Assembly (NCBI RefSeq): GCF_029852145.1
Contig: NC_079978.1
Coordinates: 17,465,774 to 17,529,773 of the forward strand
Origin: Microplitis mediator
Lineage: Eukaryota; Arthropoda; Insecta; Hymenoptera; Braconidae
DNA: 64,000 nt
Direction of reading: 5' to 3'
The position numbers were made by a program, and so were the translations under genes. The notes under the pieces were generated by a model, which ran no database searches, was not told where the DNA came from, and was given only the letters and a program-made list of their open reading frames with translations. Position 1 is the stretch's first letter. Each line of letters opens with the position of its first letter. Positions 36,277-47,260 of this stretch are shown here, piece by piece.

Positions 36277-36488
36277 CCTTGATGCAAGAACTAAAGGAAT
36301 GAATGACGCCATACATTGGGCAGCAAGTGATGATTTAGGAAATAGGACCCATTTCTTTACTGGCGATGGTCATCATGCAAGACTCAAGGTGAAAGCTGTT
36401 AAATTTGAGGATCAAGGAATTTTTCGGTGTCGAGTTGATTTTTCAAATTCACCAACAAGAAATTTTCGTGTTAACCTTACGCTAGTGG
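36277..36488 (+). CDS. side: Sidestep-family receptor, exon for second half of Ig domain 1
   Basis: The first base completes the Ser codon of PLYS left open at 25867; the frame then reads LDARTKGMNDAIHWAASDD, then TGDGHHARLKVKAVKFED and QGIFRCRVDFSNSPTRN to NLTLV. It ends one base into a codon before the strong donor GTAAGT. DQGIFRCRV holds the second disulphide Cys of the V-set Ig fold. RCRVDFxNSPTRNxxVNLT is the most diagnostic Sidestep phrase. The split at PLYS|LDAR is where insect side genes are, as I recall, interrupted, which supports joining this exon to 25732-25867 across a 10.4-kb repeat-filled intron. Confidence 0.93.
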
Positions 36489-37505
36489 GTAAGTTGTTTT
36501 GTTTATCACATGATATGAGTTATAAGATCGCTGAAAAACAGTTTTAATCCGGACATCGATTAAAATAAGACAGTGCAGTCTCTCTAACTTTGACTGAGAC
36601 GAATCCAAAATTCCAGGAATTGAAATTGTAGAAGTACTCCTTCTTTTTACTAGAAGGCGTGGCTTAAAAAAAGTGTAAATAAAAAATATGTCAATTTTAT
36701 TATTGTTAAACTTCTTAAATAGAAAATTAATTTTTCCAGTGAAACTCATTTTTCATCAAGTAATAAATTTTTTTTTTTTTTAAAATGATTTTCGCAATAT
36801 TAAAGCTTATTTAACTTAAATGTTTATTTACGTACACGAATTTAGGGTTAGAATACTCAGTTTACACGCAACGCCTATACGCAGAACCGCGCTTCACCTT
36901 TGCGCATGTACAATTGAAAGACAGAGTGGGAGAACACTTCCCCTACTGTCGGAAGAGAAATGAAGGGAAGTCAAAGTTACAGAACGAAAAAGTTATAGAG
37001 ACTCTACTGTACCCATATAAGGGAGGGGGGATATACTTCCGACTCCCCCCCCCCCTTGGATTCCTCTGTAACTTTGTAAAAATATTTCTAATACTATAAA
37101 AAACAACGTACAATAGGTCTTTTTTGACGACTAGAACGGAAACTATAATTTTTTTTTTTATCACAATAGTTTAATAAAAAAATTTTTTTTTTTTTTTCAC
37201 AAAGAAATTTGAGAAATTACGCCATTTTTTTACTAATTTTGGGTGAGTAATTTTAAGAATATACTCACACAGAAATAAATGTGTGTGAGTATATTTTTAT
37301 TTTATAAAAATTTTTTTTATAAAATTTCGAGGGTACCCCGTTTTGCCCCCTCTCCCTCCTTACTTTATAATAAAAACCATTTTTTATATCATTTATAAAA
37401 ACAACAAACTATGAATAATTAAATTTATACTAATTATTAATTCAAGACATTGTCAAAGTAATTTGTAATTTAATAATAATATTTACAAAATTTTTTGCTT
37501 TTCAG
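36489..37505. other. 1.0-kb sidestep intron
   Basis: GTAAGT donor to TTTTCAG acceptor. It contains a G-rich-ended element-like segment (37019-37362), a purine-rich unique patch (36900-37010), and a hairpin ATACTCACACA / TGTGTGTGAGTAT at 37260-37292. Confidence 0.6.
37019..37362. mobile_element. Possible G-rich-ended mini-element
   Basis: AAGGGAGGGGGG at the left and CCCCCTCTCCCTCCTT at the right are roughly inverted. CCCCGTTTTGCCCCC matches the ends of the element at 10747-12306. The left end matches poorly beyond the G run, so the call is tentative. Confidence 0.4.
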
Positions 37506-37613
37506 AGCTACCGACACGGCCAATAATTTACGACGCGCAGGGACGTGAGGTTATGGGCGTCCCCCGTTTCTTTGAAGGCTATGATCTCAGGCTTACTTGC
37601 CAAGTATCTGGAG
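37506..37613 (+). CDS. side: Sidestep-family receptor, exon for first part of Ig domain 2
   Basis: Enters in phase 1, completing a Glu codon after NLTLV, and reads LPTRPIIYDAQGREVMGV, then PRFFEGYDLRLTCQVSGG, leaving one base into the next codon before GTAAAT. P-x-RPxIYDAQGREV-x-G and EGYDLxLxCQVxGG are typical of the second, C2-type Ig domain of Sidestep proteins; LTC carries its first disulphide Cys. The codon use is less AT-rich than the surrounding intron. The exon is short (108 bases), so it would be missed by an ORF-length filter, but both splice sites and the protein match are good. Confidence 0.92.
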
Positions 37614-38112
37614 GTAAATATCAACAACCCTTGTAATTTAATCCAGTTTATGTTAGCGTTATCGTATAGAACCCGTAGAAATTTAATATCTTCCTAATGA
37701 AAAAAATGCAGCCTTTTATAATCAAAATTATCTCACCTAATTTAAACGTCTATATTCTATTCGCTCATTAATATTTTGCATAGAAAAGTTTTAATGAAAT
37801 AAAAAAAATGACTATGAGTAAATATACTGACGATATAACTCGAAATTAATTAATTGATGCATCGATATATCGATATTTATGATGAGGTTATATGCATTAT
37901 GTACGAGTTTATCGCGTTTAAGCTAAGCAAATTGAGTTTCAGGGTAGCCGTCTATGAAACAGCGTAGAGTTTAAATTCAAACCAACTTCACATTATCTAA
38001 AGATAATATTATTAAGTATTTAATAAGCAAACAAATACAATAAGTAACTCGCACGGAGAGAAAAAAATAGTTCTGATTCCTATACTAGAATGGTAACCAT
38101 TACTATGTTACA
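37614..38112. other. AT-rich intronic DNA
   Basis: Start of the 3.5-kb sidestep intron. Nothing notable. Confidence 0.5.
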
Positions 38113-38114
38113 TA

Positions 38115-39093
38115 CCCGAGTCGAAATTTTTTTTTTTTAACTTAAATTCTTTTTTGACCTAGTATATTTTTTAGTCTGAACGTCAGAGTGAAATGGGTTT
38201 TAGAATATAGAGAACTCCATTGATATTAAACCCTATTTCAGTCTAGTAGCGCCTACATACGTTCGTTTTCAGACGAGTTAGGTTGAGAAAGGGTTTTAAT
38301 TCAAACCTCATTAGACCCTAGTTCGTCTAATGACCTATATTTACGAATATTATGAACATTATGAGATTGCCCAAGAAATTTTATCTGTCGATCAATTTAA
38401 GGTAAATAATGATACTGATATAAATCCTTACCTTCACAGATGTGAAGAAACAAATAATTATTTAACTATTCTTGTGTCTTCTTTAGAACATGTATGCTTT
38501 TTAATTTCAATCGATGATCGAATCTATTTATCACAACCAATTAATTCAAAAGAATTTGAGTAACATTTTCATCATACTTGTCACTTTTAACATTTTTACA
38601 TATATTTTATCACAATATCAGTGTAATCAAGCCAATCAACGTTTTTGACTTGGAAAATGAAATTTTTTATGTACTTTCGAATCTCTAACTCAATCATTAA
38701 ACTCATTATTCAGTTATTAAATTATCTTTTATTCATTAATTTCTTGCATATTTTTTTAAATTTTAGTTTCCTATCAATACTACAAGAAAAATAATTTCTA
38801 AGTTTTAATCCCATTTTCATCCTAAACAAAAATTTACAGGTTCGACTAGTATGGGTTGAAACAGAGTCTTAAATTTCAAATCAAATCCTGGTTCATTCTT
38901 TTTCGAACTTATTTAAGGCGTACTAGGATGAAACAGAGTTTTAAACTTCGAACTAAACCCTAATTCACTCCTCTTTACCCGAATTTCAGGCGAGTTGAGT
39001 TGAAAAAGGTTTTAAAATCGAGGCGGCAAATACCCACATCAAAAGAATCAGGCTCTACAAGGCTCATATGGGGTTTTAATATTTCGACTCGGG
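38115..39093. mobile_element. CCCGAGTCGAAAT family element, copy 2 (target TA)
   Basis: Ends CCCGAGTCGAAAT and ATTTCGACTCGGG with TA on each side (38113-38114, 39094-39095). It is close to identical with 7150-8190 over its whole length and in the same orientation. It lies within the 3.5-kb sidestep intron. Confidence 0.9.
38330..38563 (+). pseudogene. Short conserved ORF inside CCCGAGTC element, copy 2
   Basis: A 77-codon frame from ATG (MTYIYEYYEHYEIAQE...) to INSKEFE and TAA. I do not recognise it. Acidic, with a hydrophobic stretch ILVSSLEHVCFLISI. See 7427-7660 for the comparison; it is probably the tail of a lost transposase carried passively. Confidence 0.42.
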
Positions 39094-39095
39094 TA

Positions 39096-41084
39096 GTAAC
39101 GAAGATTTTTGTGAAAATCCTGTGTGAATTTGCTGGAAAAAATCTTTAGCATTGTGGCAATAATATGAGTGATAGCTCATTCGATGCGGAATCAAATTTT
39201 GAGCAAGATGTGTTTTTTAATTTTTTTATTTATCAAACAGGAGAAAAAAAGATTTTATATGATCATATATAATCATATATATTCATATATAATTTTATAA
39301 GATCATATAAGCTTTTATGTAATCATATACACTTCTCACAAAAATTAAGGGAGCAAGAAAATTTTATAAATTTTTTAGTGATTTTTGGACGGCTGTATTT
39401 TCGTGAAAAATAATCGTATCGAAAAAACGAAGAAATGAAATTGAAGCTTGAAATCTTTAGTTTAAAGATCTTCCGGTAAAATAATTTTTTGAGCCACGGT
39501 TTTTGCGGAATCATAAGAAATAGCTCGAGACAAAATTCATCTAAACTTTTTGGTTTTGTTTTTTGGGTCTACGGGGTCGGAAAATTTTTTTTATAAAAAT
39601 CAATTCATGACTCGTTTAGGAAATTTATTTAGCTACAATTTGCTTTTTTTGTTTCTCTGTTCGACAATTTGCTGCTGAGATATCAACCTTCAAATGAAAA
39701 AGGGTCCTTTTGTCTTTGATTATCGATATCTCAGCAACTAATGGTCACACAGTAATTTGACGAGCCGTTTAAAAAACTTGAATAAATTCCCTACAAGCTC
39801 CATTTTCAATTTAAAAAAAAAAATTTTTTTTTTCATCCTTAATATCCATTTGAAAAACCCACAAAAAATGGACATTTTATGGTTTTTTAGTCAATTCATC
39901 GCTACTTTGCAAATATTGATGGAAAGGTTAATGCTGCCAGGTGATTTTACAGCTAAATGTACCCCCAAAAATCTTGGAAATTTTCAGATTGATCCATTGA
40001 ACCGTTTGTCTGGGCCGATTGCTCAAAGTTTTACAAAACAATTAAAGGAACAAGTTTTGTTCCTTAATTTTTGTAATCATTACCAAAGCAACAACATTAA
40101 TTTTTTTCGGATTTTCTTTCATTTTTGCGTTAGTTATTCAGTAAATGTAATGTAAAGAGAAAAAAAAAAATATTTTCAAAAAACGAGATAAAACAAGAAT
40201 TCTTTTACTTTTTTTTTTTTTTTTACGTTTTACTCGATTTTTTTTTTTGTTTTTTGGAAAAATTTTTTTCACCTTTGCACCAAAATAATTTAAAATAAAA
40301 TGAGTATGGAATAAAGTGAACCCTTCAACAAATGAATGTTTACTTTGATACAAATAGACACAATGACCCTCTTCATGATGTAAATGAACTTAATAAATTT
40401 TATTGAAGAGCACAACTATTTTCTCTATCAACTCAATAATTTCTAGATATTCGATAGCCTTTTACAACTGGTACCTCTTTGACTAGATACAGCTTCACTC
40501 GTAACAATTACAACTAATGAAACTGCGTTATATTATCAATTTATATAGAGTTTCATCAATTATTACTTTTCAAAGTTAAAAGAGAAATTAATTTACTCAC
40601 TGAAATTGTTTGCTATATTGGACAATCGTCGAGACAGAATGGTTATATTAACCTACACAGAAAGCAACAAGGTATATACATAACGCGTTATGTCGAGAGG
40701 AAATCCGTTCAATTGTCCCGAGGGCACCATAAATTTAATTTTACTCGTGCTCATATATATATATATATAACTTGTAGAGGAACAAATAGTGAAATGATTG
40801 TCGAAATACCAGCAATTATTACTTCTGTGACCTATGTCCCAAGTAAAATTTTATGTATATTTATTCATTGGGGGTGTGTGAATACAGTGTATAAATACAC
40901 AGGAACTAGGACATTTTGGCTGAAGAAATTTTTTCCCAATTCAGAACGAAAGCTTCATGAAGAACATTTTGGTTTTTCTTCTGGACTGCAGAAAATATCC
41001 TTGGGCCAAGAAAATAATTCTTAAGCTAAGGTATCGTTTTTTTCTCTTGTATATAAAATGGAAAATTTTTTGTCAAAATTTTAG
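39096..41084. other. 3' part of the 3.5-kb sidestep intron
   Basis: 39240-39330 is an ATCATATATA-type simple repeat. 39340-40140 has balanced complexity and a 132-codon plus frame (39757-40155) that matches nothing known and lacks codon-level signs of selection visible by eye. A T/A-rich block lies at 40145-40275, and the acceptor AAAATTTTAG ends at 41084. Confidence 0.5.
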
Positions 41085-41312
41085 GTAGACCAAAACCTAC
41101 AGTTACTTGGTGGAAAGACGGTCAACTTCTTGATGGAGTTGTTGATGTACCGGAGATATCTGAAATCTCTGGGACTTCAAGTAAATTCACAGTAAATCAT
41201 CTTTTTATTGGTAAAGTTACACGATCGTTGTGGGGTTCAAAATTGGAATGTAGAGCAAAATCAGGACCTATGAACAAACCTATTGTCAGAGAAGTGCCTC
41301 TCGATGTTTATT
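41085..41312 (+). CDS. side: Sidestep-family receptor, exon for second part of Ig domain 2
   Basis: Enters in phase 1 (Gly codon split with 37613) and reads RPKPTVTWWKDGQLLDGV, later SKFTVNHLFIGKVTRSLWG, SKLECRAKSGPMNKPIV and REVPLDVY, then leaves in phase 1 before GTAAGT. GRPxPTVTWW-x-D supplies the core Trp and KLECRAKS the second disulphide Cys of Ig domain 2. GGRPRPxVTWW is a conserved Sidestep phrase. The exon has no ATG-initiated frame of its own and is recognised only from the splice sites and the protein. The next exon is 20.0 kb away. Confidence 0.93.
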
Positions 41313-41627
41313 GTAAGTATATGTGTTTTTTTTTTTGTTTTTCCTCATTTCTTATAATATATGAAGGAAATATCGCGTGACAAATGCCAAAAGGGCGTAC
41401 TACAGCAATTAGATAAAGTTTTGTGACAAAAGGGCGTATAGAAAAATTTTTTTTTGCCATTTAACTCAAAATCATTTAAAACGTCAAGATCAATGAAAAA
41501 AGTTTTTTTAATTACTAACGCCAAAAAGGCTTATAAAAAAAATTTGTTTTTCATTACAAAATTTGAAAATGATGCTATATCAATGAAGCAATATCAGAAT
41601 GAATAAGAAAGGTGACAAATTGAACTG
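41313..41627. other. Start of the 20-kb sidestep intron
   Basis: GTAAGT donor followed by AT-rich sequence. GTGACAAAxGGGCGTA recurs twice (41380-41440). Nothing else. Confidence 0.5.
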
Positions 41628-41629
41628 TA

Positions 41630-42907
41630 CATGGTAAGAAATGCATGGCATTCATCAACATGTTGGTGTGGTCTCAAGACAGATACTAAAATAGTATGTG
41701 AAATATTCCAAGGCAGTATTGTAACGAGTCCCAGAAGTATGGCGTTATTTACTATACTGTATAGTACTGGAGCTATTGTATTGCTCACACGTATGCATAG
41801 CAGGCACGGCGAAACAGTATGACCCTGAGACCCATACTACAATGCCGAGGGCAGGCGGTGATCACTTCTGCCCCCCACCATGCCCAATTTTGTCAGAGTT
41901 AGTCGAGTTTAAATAGTGAATTTGACAAAACGAATTTTCCCAAAATTGATTCCGCTAATTTGGTAACTTTGTGGATATCAACAATTAGTATAAATAACTA
42001 TAAAAACTCTCAAAATTCTAAGACAGCGCTTTTAAGTTGCTATGGAAAAACTGAGTCGGCTGACAAAATTGAGTCCCATACAAAAGCATTGAGTGATCAC
42101 CGCCTGGCCGAGGGCACAATGCTACTAGCTTTTCCCGCCATAATTGTTGGCGTGTCAATCAATGTATACTATTGTATTACTGCCAAAACTATATAGATGT
42201 CGTTAGAATAGGTTTATCTGCCAGAAGTAATGTGGATACGGCAATGCAGCGAGGGCCTGACGGCCATACTGACATTGCGGCGTCCGCGACATCTATCGCC
42301 AATGTTACTATTCCCGCAATGGTCAAATCATCTACGCATACAATTTTACAACGTATTAAAATCTTCGATAACATACAGTATAGCGTTCACGCCTATACTG
42401 GCATAGTAATATCCGCAAAATATTTTTTACCGTGTAGAAAGGGGCAAAGTGGGTGGACGAAATTCAATACTGAAAAATTTTTATAGGTTATAAAATTGTA
42501 TGCATAGACGATTCAACCATTGCGGGAATAGTAACATTGGCAATAGTTGTTGCGGACGCCGCAATGTCAGTATGGCCATCAGGCCCACGCTGCATTGCCG
42601 TATCCACATTACTTCTGGCCGATAAACCTTGTCTAACGACATCTATATAGTTTTGGTGGTACTACGATAGTATACATTGATTAACACGCCAAAAATTATG
42701 GCGGGAAAAGCTAGTAGCATTGTGCTTTTGGCATTGTAGTATGGGTCTTAGAGCCATGCTGTTTCGCCGTGCCTGATATGCATACGTGTGAACAATACAA
42801 TAGCTCCAGTACTATACAGTATAGTAAATAACGCCATACTTCTGGGACTCATTACAATACTGTCTTGGAATATTTCATGCTTGGAACGCCATGCATTTTT
42901 TACCGTG
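41630..42907. mobile_element. CATGGTAAGAAATGCATGG palindromic element (TA target)
   Basis: Ends CATGGTAAGAAATGCATGG and CCATGCATTTTTTACCGTG, TA on each side (41628-41629, 42908-42909). The two halves are imperfect inverted copies. Each contains short palindromic words (AGTACTATACAGTATAG, GGCCATACTGACATTGC, GTATACAT). The left half carries an insertion (41853-42106). An extra terminus-like TTTTTTACCGTGTA at 42425-42436 suggests that two related elements fused here. Frames over it are not genes. Confidence 0.82.
41853..42106. mobile_element. AGGCGGTGATCAC mini-element with 9-bp target duplication
   Basis: Ends AGGCGGTGATCACTTCTG and AGTGATCACCGCCTG (inverted). GCCGAGGGC stands on both sides (41844-41852 and 42107-42115). 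The other arm of the host palindrome, where this position is uninterrupted, confirms the insertion. An 8-9-bp duplication fits hAT- or Mutator-type transposition. 254 bases, no coding. Confidence 0.85.
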
Positions 42908-42909
42908 TA

Positions 42910-43853
42910 TTTTGTGTAATTCAAATGAAGAAGAATTAACTCTTTTACATGCTTCTAAAATAAAAAAACTCAAAACATTTGAATGATTTGAAAAATGATT
43001 ACGATGAGAAAATATACATTCGAATCGATTGAAATTTCGCGGCTAAGCAGCGAATAGTATTTTATTGTTTTTTTCAATTAGAACATGTTTAAAATTACCG
43101 TATAAAATCCTGAAAACTCAAAAAATAATATATAACGAAAAAATAGTCAATCATTGGTTAAATGATAAACTACACCTATTATTATTTCATGTTGATTTTC
43201 AAGTTGACTTTATCTCTCTAATGTATTTCTGTACATATAAAATAATCAATTATCAGAATATGACATGTAATCATTTTCAGTAGCTGTTAATATATTTTTA
43301 TTTTATATTCACTCAACGGAAGCTTCCGACCCTTGATAAGCTAATGTTTGCACTATTTTGTGACTCCATGTTTGTGTTATAATAATCATTATTTATGATT
43401 AAATTATTTAGCTTGATATGTTTACAATATTACAATACATACATCATATAATAGGTTCAATTTTCCAAATATTTATGATAATTTCGATCTATACATGGAC
43501 GGAAGTCAGCCTAAATGGGTTTGTAATAAATTTTTTTCAAAATGATTTCAATTTTTAATTACTTCTAAAAGTTTATCTTTAGGATATTCTGCACACGAGT
43601 TGAATTGTCCTACTTTCCTCACTTAGTGTGTAATATACTATTAAGATGAAATAAAATAGTAACCGAATTTTAGTAGATTTATTAGAGGGCCTATTTTGCC
43701 TCAATTTTTTATTTTTGGAACATGTTGCTTACAAATACATGGCAGAAGACTAGAAAAAGTAGAAGGGATAAAAAAAATCAATTATTAAAAATTTTTTTTG
43801 GGGGCCCATTTCGCCCCAAATTTAAAGATTTTTAATTTTCAATAGACGTGGCA
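42910..43853. other. AT-rich intronic DNA
   Basis: Two phrases (GGGCCTATTTTGCCTCAA near 43685, GGGGGCCCATTTCGCCCCAAA near 43800) recall the G-rich TA elements. No complete element seen. Confidence 0.45.
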
Positions 43854-44129
43854 CACGCGGAGAAATTATTCTCGTTTGAAATGGTATGGTGTCATAATAA
43901 AGCCGGACAGCATTGGCCACCTGATGGAAATCGAAATAAACACATGCAAGAATTACTATGACCATAGTAAAATTTACAAAGGTTACAGTAATTTATAGTG
44001 TAATCGTTGTCATTTTTACTATGGCCATAGTGATTTTTTCATGTGTTTAATTCAATTTCCATTAGGTGGCCAACATGTCCGGCTTTATTATGACACCATA
44101 GCATTTCAAACGAGAAAAACTTTTCCGTG
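43854..44129. mobile_element. CACGCGGAG/CTTTTCCGTG foldback element
   Basis: The arms share TTCTCGTTTGAAATG and ATGGTGTCATAATAAAGCCGG with their complements at the right end. Flanked by CA on the left and TA on the right. ACTATGGCCATAGT-type words lie in the middle. Confidence 0.75.
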
Positions 44130-44148
44130 TATTGAGATCAAAAACGTA

Positions 44149-45879
44149 CATGGAGAAAAAAAACAGGTAATTTTCCTATGTTGCATAGAAATATTTCCGA
44201 TGTTCGCATAGGAATTTTAACTATGCTAACATAGGGAAATTTAATATGTTATATGGACATTATTCCTATGTTGACATAGAAAATTTCCCTATGTGAACAT
44301 AGGAAAATATACCATGTACCATAGGAAAATTTACTAAGTACCATAGGGAAATTTACTATGCAACATAGAAAAATTTACTGTGTTAACATAGGAATAATTC
44401 CTTTGTGACATAGAGAATACTCCTATGTTAACATGGTAAATTTTCCTGTGTTGCATAGTAGATTTCCCTATGTGCAACTCCGTAAAAGCAATGTGACTTG
44501 TAGAAATATAATTTTTTAAAGATAAACTCAACTTAAAGCCTCAAAAGCTAGCGACATGAAATTAATAGTTGATAAAAAATAGTAATTTACTAGATTGAAA
44601 TGAATATTGACTTATAAATGATTAGCGCAAGTCAAATCAACACTTATTTGAATTAACTAATTAAATCACTACACATTATTTGTAATATATGAACAATTTA
44701 TTTTGTACTAATTGGCTTAATACAAAAAAAATTTAGGTCCTTCTTCTAAAGGCTTCATTAAAACTAAATCGGATTAGTCAAATTGACGGTTCATTTTAAC
44801 ACGTTTCGATTGGTGATTGTCTTAGTCATATCAGCTTTGTCTGAATTTGAATTTCTGAATTTTGAAAAAAAAAAAAATCTCATCCTTTTATGATTTTTTT
44901 AACACAAGAAATTTTCCTATGTTAACATAGGAATTTTTGGTATGTTAACATAGTGATAATTCCTGTGTTTGACATAAGAAGAATTTCTATGCTACAGAGG
45001 AAAAATTACTGTGGTAACATAGTAATGTTTCCTATGTTGACACAGTAACTTTTACTATGTTAACATAGGAACTTTTTCTATGCACTATAGGAAAAGTTTT
45101 TATGTAACATAGTATTCTTTCCTATATTTTCATAGGGAATTTCTCTATGTTTACATCGGAAAAATCCCTACACGGAAAAAAATTAATCATGAATGCAACA
45201 TGATGCAGTCTTGGTAAATAAACATGAGAAAATCATGTTGCATTCACATGATTTGTCATGTTTCGGTTACATGATAGTCATGTTGCGGTAACATGAGAAA
45301 ATCATGTTGCATTCACATGATTTGTCATGTTTCGGCTACATGATAATCATGTTGCGGTAACATGAGAAAATCATGTGGCATTCACATGATAATCATGTTT
45401 CGGCTTCATGATAATCATGTTGCGGTAACATGAGAAAATCATGTGAATGCAACATGATTTGTCATGTTTCGGCTACATGACAATATGTGGCAGCAACATG
45501 ATTATCATGTAGCCAAAACATGACAGATCATGTGAATGCAACATGATTTTCTCATGTTACCGCAACATGATTATCATGTAGCCGAAACATGATTTTCATG
45601 TGAATGCCACATGATTTTCTCATGTTACCGCAACATGATTATCATGTAGCCAAAACAGGACAAATCATGTGAATGCAACATGAATTTCTCATGATACCGC
45701 AACATGATTATCATGTAGCCGAAACATGAGAAATCATGTGAATGCAACATGATTTCATCATGTTTATTTACCAAGACTGCATCATGTTGCATTCGCGATT
45801 AATTTTTTTCCGTGTATGACCACATGGTAATAGTTACTATGCCAACATAGGAAAAATTACTGTTTTTTTTTTCTCCGTG
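44149..45879. mobile_element. CATGGAGAAAAAAAACAG element: CTATGTTAACATAGG word array (TA target)
   Basis: Ends CATGGAGAAAAAAAACAGG and ACTGTTTTTTTTTTCTCCGTG, TA on each side (44147-44148, 45880-45881). Two word-array blocks (44170-44480 and 44900-45165, with a tail at 45820-45860) are made of CCTATGTTAACATAGG-type palindromes joined by AAATTT-like linkers. A plain AT-rich centre and the nested element 45171-45814 separate them. Confidence 0.85.
45171..45814. mobile_element. CACGGAAAAAAATTAATC element: CATG word array (TA target)
   Basis: Ends CACGGAAAAAAATTAATC and the complement GATTAATTTTTTTCCGTG, TA on each side (45169-45170, 45815-45816). The body is a near-perfect palindrome in which each arm is a tandem array of 8-17-base blocks bounded by CATG: ACATGAGAAAATCATG, TTGCATTCACATGATT, GTCATGTTTCGGCTACATG, ATAATCATGTTGCGGTA. 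No coding capacity. Confidence 0.92.
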
Positions 45880-45881
45880 TA

Positions 45882-47090
45882 GTATGGGGCTATAAAGAAG
45901 TAAAACAAGTGCATACAGAGGATATAAGCCCTTTTTTCTTAAGGAGCCCATTTGCCTCCCTCCCCCTATAGTTTGCTCATGGTGTCTTCATGTTATTAGG
46001 CGAGTGCATTAATTTCGACTTCATACTTGATTTTACAGTGTTCCAACTTAATTTTTACATACAATAAAAACTTAGAAAATAAGAGCGGCATAATTTTAAT
46101 TCTAGTCCGAAATAAATTATTAATAAGATACCAATTAAAAGTGATTTTTTATAATAAACATTAAGAAATTTGAATTTTTTAAAATTATATAATGTCTTAT
46201 GATACAGAATTTTACAGAGCAATCACTTATTGTTAGTGTACCTTATCCTCTCTTCAATTGCAAATCTCCATTTCTTTCACGAAGCTGCTTGAAAGCAGTA
46301 GAAGCCGGCATCAATCTGAAAAAAAACCCCGCTCTCACTGTTTTTCCGCTTTATACCCACAACATCCTCTTATTTCTGACTTTCAATCTACGGTCTCTTT
46401 TTTCGATTTTGCGCAATCAGAAAATAAAAAAAAACTTAAATAAAAATAGCAAAGTTCTGTTCAGTAGGTTTTGTAAGTGGCTTTTACGAGACGTAATCTG
46501 GGAACAAGCAACGTCGGATTTTATTTCGTGGCTTTCCGTGTGATATCAGGAAAATAAACTTTATTGTGACCAAACCGTAAAGGCTAAAAATTCCATTAGT
46601 TCGTTCAGTTTTTCTTATTATTGTTCACCTGTTAGATAAATAAAGTGCTATTTGTTTTAAATCAAGGAAATAGAACCTTTTAGATAAAGTAAATTAATTT
46701 TCATTCAAAAATTTTTTTTTTTTTATTGAATAAAAATAAATAAGACGATAAATTTTTTGTTATCAAAAACAAACAGCATAATCATAATAATAATAATAAG
46801 AAGAAGAATAATGATCACTTATACATAATATTGAAGGGCCAGTTTCACGTTAATATCCTGCTGCCAGTATCAGAATAACGAAAGTACAAGGTAATATTAA
46901 AGAGGAAATTGAATAGCTGTTTTGATCTCCGTTTTAATGATTGGGGAAACGTCATATTCTTTGAATACAATGCCAGTCATTTAAGAAAATCATAATAATG
47001 TTTAGGTATTTGAGAATCTATTAAATAAATACAAGGGAAGGGAGACTGGGCTAAAAGGATCACTTATTATTTTCTGTCAAAATTGCACGG
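45882..47090. other. Intronic DNA
   Basis: 45955-45975 (GCCCATTTGCCTCCCTCCCCC, then TATAG) looks like one end of a G-rich TA element. 46240-46560 is of higher complexity and open for 114 codons with no recognisable protein. An ATA/AAG triplet run lies at 46780-46805. Confidence 0.45.
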
Positions 47091-47260
47091 AGAGAATATT
47101 ATGATAACCATTCTTAGCATGTTTATGAATTATTAATCCATAAAGTCACAGTAATAATTACTAGGAATGATGGGCTATGTGCCTATAATTTTTAAGAAAA
47201 GTTTTCACACCTATGGGAGTTTTACCACCTATTCATATAGTTGTGGTAATAATTCCTATA

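Noticed and set aside
39757..40155. 132-codon plus frame in the 3.5-kb intron
   Set aside because: No recognisable domain, homopolymer-derived KKKIFFF stretch, no splice relation to the sidestep exons; cannot be supported as a gene.
45171..45814. Regularly spaced repeats resembling a CRISPR array
   Set aside because: The genome is eukaryotic, repeats invert at the centre, spacers are themselves repeats, and TA-flanked CACGG ends mark a transposon.
46199..46543. 114-codon plus frame
   Set aside because: No domain and low-complexity KIKKNLNKNSK tail; unsupported.
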